Assembly: GCA_900553645.1 (NCBI GenBank)
Contig: USEE01000068.1
Location: forward strand, 1-7,179
Direction of reading: 5' to 3'
Length of the DNA stretch: 7,179 nucleotides
Source of the DNA: an uncultured Eubacteriales bacterium
GTDB taxonomy: Bacteria > Bacillota_A > Clostridia > Christensenellales > Aristaeellaceae
This document shows, piece after piece, positions 5,614 to 7,179 of the stretch (its first letter is position 1; each line of letters starts with the position of its first letter). The position numbers and the translations under genes were made by a program. The notes below the pieces were generated by a model that searched no databases, was not told the origin of the DNA, and was given only the letters and a program-made list of their open reading frames with translations.

Positions 5614-6888
5614 ATGAATACACTGATAGACAACGTGCGCCTATGGACGGGCGAAAACGCGATTGACGACGCGTGCATACAGATAAAGGATACGCGCATA
5701 GCCTATGCCGGGGCGCGCGCGGCTGCACCCGAATTTGCGGCGGATACCACCATCGACGGCAAGGGCGGCATAGCCCTGCCTGGTCTGGTCAACGCGCATA
5801 CGCACCTGCCCATGACGCTGGTGCGCGGCGTGGGTACCGACCTGCCGCTGATGGACTGGCTGCACAAAATCTGGCCGCTCGAGGACAAGCTCACGCCCGA
5901 GCTTATGCGCATAGGCACTCAGATGAGCTGCATCGAGGCGCTGCGCACCGGCACGACCTGCTTTGCCGATGCGTACATGATGAGCGAAACCATCGCCCAG
6001 ACCGTGGCCGACGCGGGTATGCGCCTTAACATATGCCGCATGATGACCGGCGAAACCGCCCCCGAAAAAATGGCCGAGCAGCGCGCGCTGTTCAGCCACT
6101 TCAACGGCGCGGCGGGCGATCGCGTGCGCGTGTACATCGGCCTGCACGCCGAGTATACGTCCGATGAAAGTCTGGTGCGCGATCTGGCCAGCCTCGCGGG
6201 CGAGCTGGGCACCGGACTGCACGTACACGTAAGCGAAACCAAGTCCGAGGTAGAGGAATGCCGCGCGCGCCGAAATGGCCGCTCGCCGGTGCGCTATCTT
6301 GCGGATGCGGGCGCGCTCGATGTGCCAGCGCTTGCGGCGCACTGCGTCTGGGTGGACGAGGACGACATGGACATACTCAAGCAAAAGAATGTAACGCCGG
6401 TGCACAACCCGGTCAGCAATCTGAAGCTGGCCAGCGGCATCGCGCCCATCGAGCGTATGCGCGAAAAGGGCATCAACGTGGCGCTGGGCACCGACGGCGC
6501 GGCCAGCAATAACACGATGGATATGTTCGAGGAACTAAAACTCACCGCCATACTCCAAAAGGGCGCGACGCATGTCGCAACCGCCATGCCTGCCGCCGAA
6601 GCGCTGAAAATATCCGCGCAAAACGGCGCGCGCGCGCTGGGCTTTAACGACGTGGGCGAGATTAAGGCCGGCAACCGCGCCGACATAGTGCTGATCGGCA
6701 ACGCCAATCCCGCGCATACCGCCTCGCGCGACGTGCCGGGCACGCTGGTGTATGCGACCAGCGGCGCGGACGTGCGCATGACGATGGTGGACGGCCGCGT
6801 GCTTTATATGGACGGTGAGTTTAAGACGCTAGACGAAGGACGCGTGCGCGCCGAATTTGCCCATGCCGTAGACGAACTGCTGGGCTGA
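5614..6888 (+). CDS. mtaD: MtaD-type amidohydrolase: 5'-methylthioadenosine/S-adenosylhomocysteine deaminase
   Basis: This 424-residue protein is a metal-dependent amidohydrolase of the chlorohydrolase/deaminase group. The best match is MtaD, which deaminates S-adenosylhomocysteine, methylthioadenosine or adenosine to the inosine form, clearing SAM by-products. The expected metal and catalytic residues are in order: H62 and H64 in NAHTHLPMTLVRG (60-72), H205 and E208 in HVHVSE (203-208), H243 in AAHCVW (241-246) and D294 in GTDGAASNN (292-300). VHNPVSNLKLASG (263-275) and the C-terminal GEIKAGNRADIVL (348-360) are typical. Spacing of H205-x-x-E208 and the other ligands agrees with the Thermotoga TM0936 type. 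The ATG at 5614 follows GGAGG (5603-5607); the frame is open up to 5572 but that would add an unsupported extension overlapping ispDF. The 32-base gap also holds a small GGGC-GAA-GCCC hairpin (5588-5598). Substrate cannot be settled by sequence: guanine, cytosine or hydroxyatrazine-type deaminases are relatives. Confidence 0.88.
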   Translation: MNTLIDNVRLWTGENAIDDACIQIKDTRIAYAGARAAAPEFAADTTIDGKGGIALPGLVNAHTHLPMTLVRGVGTDLPLMDWLHKIWPLEDKLTPELMRIGTQMSCIEALRTGTTCFADAYMMSETIAQTVADAGMRLNICRMMTGETAPEKMAEQRALFSHFNGAAGDRVRVYIGLHAEYTSDESLVRDLASLAGELGTGLHVHVSETKSEVEECRARRNGRSPVRYLADAGALDVPALAAHCVWVDEDDMDILKQKNVTPVHNPVSNLKLASGIAPIERMREKGINVALGTDGAASNNTMDMFEELKLTAILQKGATHVATAMPAAEALKISAQNGARALGFNDVGEIKAGNRADIVLIGNANPAHTASRDVPGTLVYATSGADVRMTMVDGRVLYMDGEFKTLDEGRVRAEFAHAVDELLG

Positions 6889-6890
6889 GA

Positions 6891-6920
6891 CCCGCGCGTT
6901 CGTCTGCGCAGCGGCGCGGG
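6891..6920 (+). terminator. GC hairpin after mtaD, weak terminator candidate
   Basis: CCCGCGC (6891-6897) pairs perfectly with GCGCGGG (6914-6920), starting two bases after the mtaD stop. The 16-base loop contains the palindrome CTGCGCAG (6904-6911). The sequence after the stem, ATTGCAGCTTATTG, lacks a T-tract, so termination here would be weak or factor-assisted. It may only protect the 3' end of the message. Confidence 0.4.
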
Positions 6921-6955
6921 ATTGCAGCTTATTGAGGCAGATTGCGAAATGCGCC

Positions 6956-7081
6956 TTGCCTTTAAGACTTACTAAACATAGTCAGGCAGAATACGCAGCG
7001 CATTGATGTAAGGCAATCGACCGGATAGAAACGCCCTTGGCTGAAACACTGTCCTTAAAAAGGCATAACCAGTCAGGCGTT
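6956..7081 (+). promoter_or_regulatory. Potentially structured leader RNA, two tandem foldable domains
   Basis: This non-coding stretch precedes the gene starting at 7138. Domain I: TTGCCTT (6956-6962) pairs with AAGGCAA (7010-7016), enclosing a GACT/AGTC hairpin (6966-6969 with 6980-6983) and a small AAT-CG/CG-ATT hairpin (6990-7004). Domain II: AACGCC (7030-7035) pairs with GGCGTT (7076-7081). After a two-base bulge, TGGCTG (7038-7043) pairs with CAGTCA (7070-7075) with one G-T pair. An A-rich internal loop then leads to CCTT/AAGG (7053-7056 with 7060-7063) around AAA. The segment TGCCT (6957-6961) can instead pair with AGGCA at 6935-6939, so domain I has a rival fold. I match it to no riboswitch or T-box consensus. 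Folding by chance is possible. Confidence 0.35.
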
Positions 7082-7124
7082 CCCATTAAGCAGCACGCAG
7101 CCCGCGCCGCCGCGAAAATCCACA

Positions 7125-7135
7125 GGGGAGGCCCC
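7125..7135 (+). promoter_or_regulatory. Ribosome binding site embedded in a GGGG-AGG-CCCC hairpin
   Basis: The Shine-Dalgarno sequence AGGGGAGG (7124-7131) is immediately followed by CCCC (7132-7135). GGGG (7125-7128) can therefore pair with CCCC around an AGG loop, three bases before the ATG at 7138. The stem is short but all G-C. It could partly hide the ribosome binding site, and it is the only start in the window with this arrangement. Confidence 0.4.
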
Positions 7136-7137
7136 AT

Positions 7138-7179
7138 ATGCAACAAAAAAAGCAAAACGAGGTAACGACAGCAAAAAAA
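7138..7179 (+). CDS. Start of an unidentified gene, cut by the right edge
   Basis: An ATG six bases after AGGGGAGG opens a frame that runs to the window end: MQQKKQNEVTTAKK, 14 residues, very hydrophilic and rich in lysine and glutamine. The A-rich codons differ from the GC-rich genes before it, but this is too short for a composition argument. No family can be recognised. By analogy with the B. subtilis order, a delayed yabP or a cell-division protein such as DivIC could follow, since both start with charged tails. That is only a guess from position. Confidence 0.55.
   Translation, partial: MQQKKQNEVTTAKK

Noticed and set aside
5641..6405. 254-codon open frame on the minus strand opposite mtaD
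   Set aside because: Shadow of the amidohydrolase; rich in Ala, Arg and His, with no recognisable domain or ribosome binding site.
580..6888. A novel defence, mobile or biosynthetic system among the genes
   Set aside because: Every complete gene belongs to a well-known housekeeping family with intact or nearly intact motifs; no nuclease, transposase, integrase, toxin or array of repeats is visible.
6980..6997. AGTCAGGCAGAATACGC resembling a cobalamin riboswitch B12 box
   Set aside because: Only the first six to seven bases agree, and the other conserved cobalamin riboswitch elements that should lie upstream are absent.
6982..7086. Short minus-strand frame of 34 codons in the gap after mtaD
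   Set aside because: No Shine-Dalgarno sequence before its ATG, no recognisable motif, and it overlaps the potential RNA helices, which explain the region better.

Overview
This window looks like chromosomal DNA from a GC-rich, endospore-forming member of the Clostridia (Bacillota). The evidence is a SpoVT C-terminal region at the left edge, followed by the order flippase (SpoVB/YabM type), YabN-type methylase-MazG fusion, HU and RqcP (YabO). That order parallels the Bacillus subtilis spoVT-yabM-yabN-yabO segment, with HU inserted as I recall from many clostridia. Family assignments come from reading motifs by eye, without database searches. The species cannot be fixed; an uncultured gut-type clostridium would fit.

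Layout: all genes are on the + strand. Positions 2-364 hold the 3' part of spoVT, closed by a strong hairpin-plus-T terminator (381-422). A 215-base gap carries that terminator, a 12-base palindrome, an extended -10 promoter (TATAAT at 521) and a leader hairpin beside the ribosome binding site. A compact gene run follows: flippase 580-2220, mazG 2225-3679, hup 3702-3992, a 117-base gap with a hairpin, rqcP 4110-4430, a fused ispDF 4427-5581 that overlaps rqcP by 4 bases, and an MtaD-type amidohydrolase 5614-6888. The last 291 bases hold a GC hairpin, a stretch that can fold into two tandem RNA domains, and the first 14 codons of a further gene (from 7138) whose ribosome binding site lies inside a small hairpin.

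Functionally this is mostly housekeeping: envelope precursor export, nucleotide clean-up, chromosome compaction, rescue of stalled large ribosomal subunits, isoprenoid precursor synthesis (MEP pathway) and recycling of S-adenosylmethionine by-products. Spacing suggests one operon from the promoter near 521, possibly with internal control between hup and rqcP. In B. subtilis, yabO is followed by yabP, yabQ and divIC. Here that place is taken by ispDF and mtaD, which is the clearest departure from the known layout.

I found no defence system, mobile element, CRISPR array, tRNA or rRNA. The most interesting unexplained sequence is the potentially structured leader at 6956-7081 before the gene cut off by the right edge.
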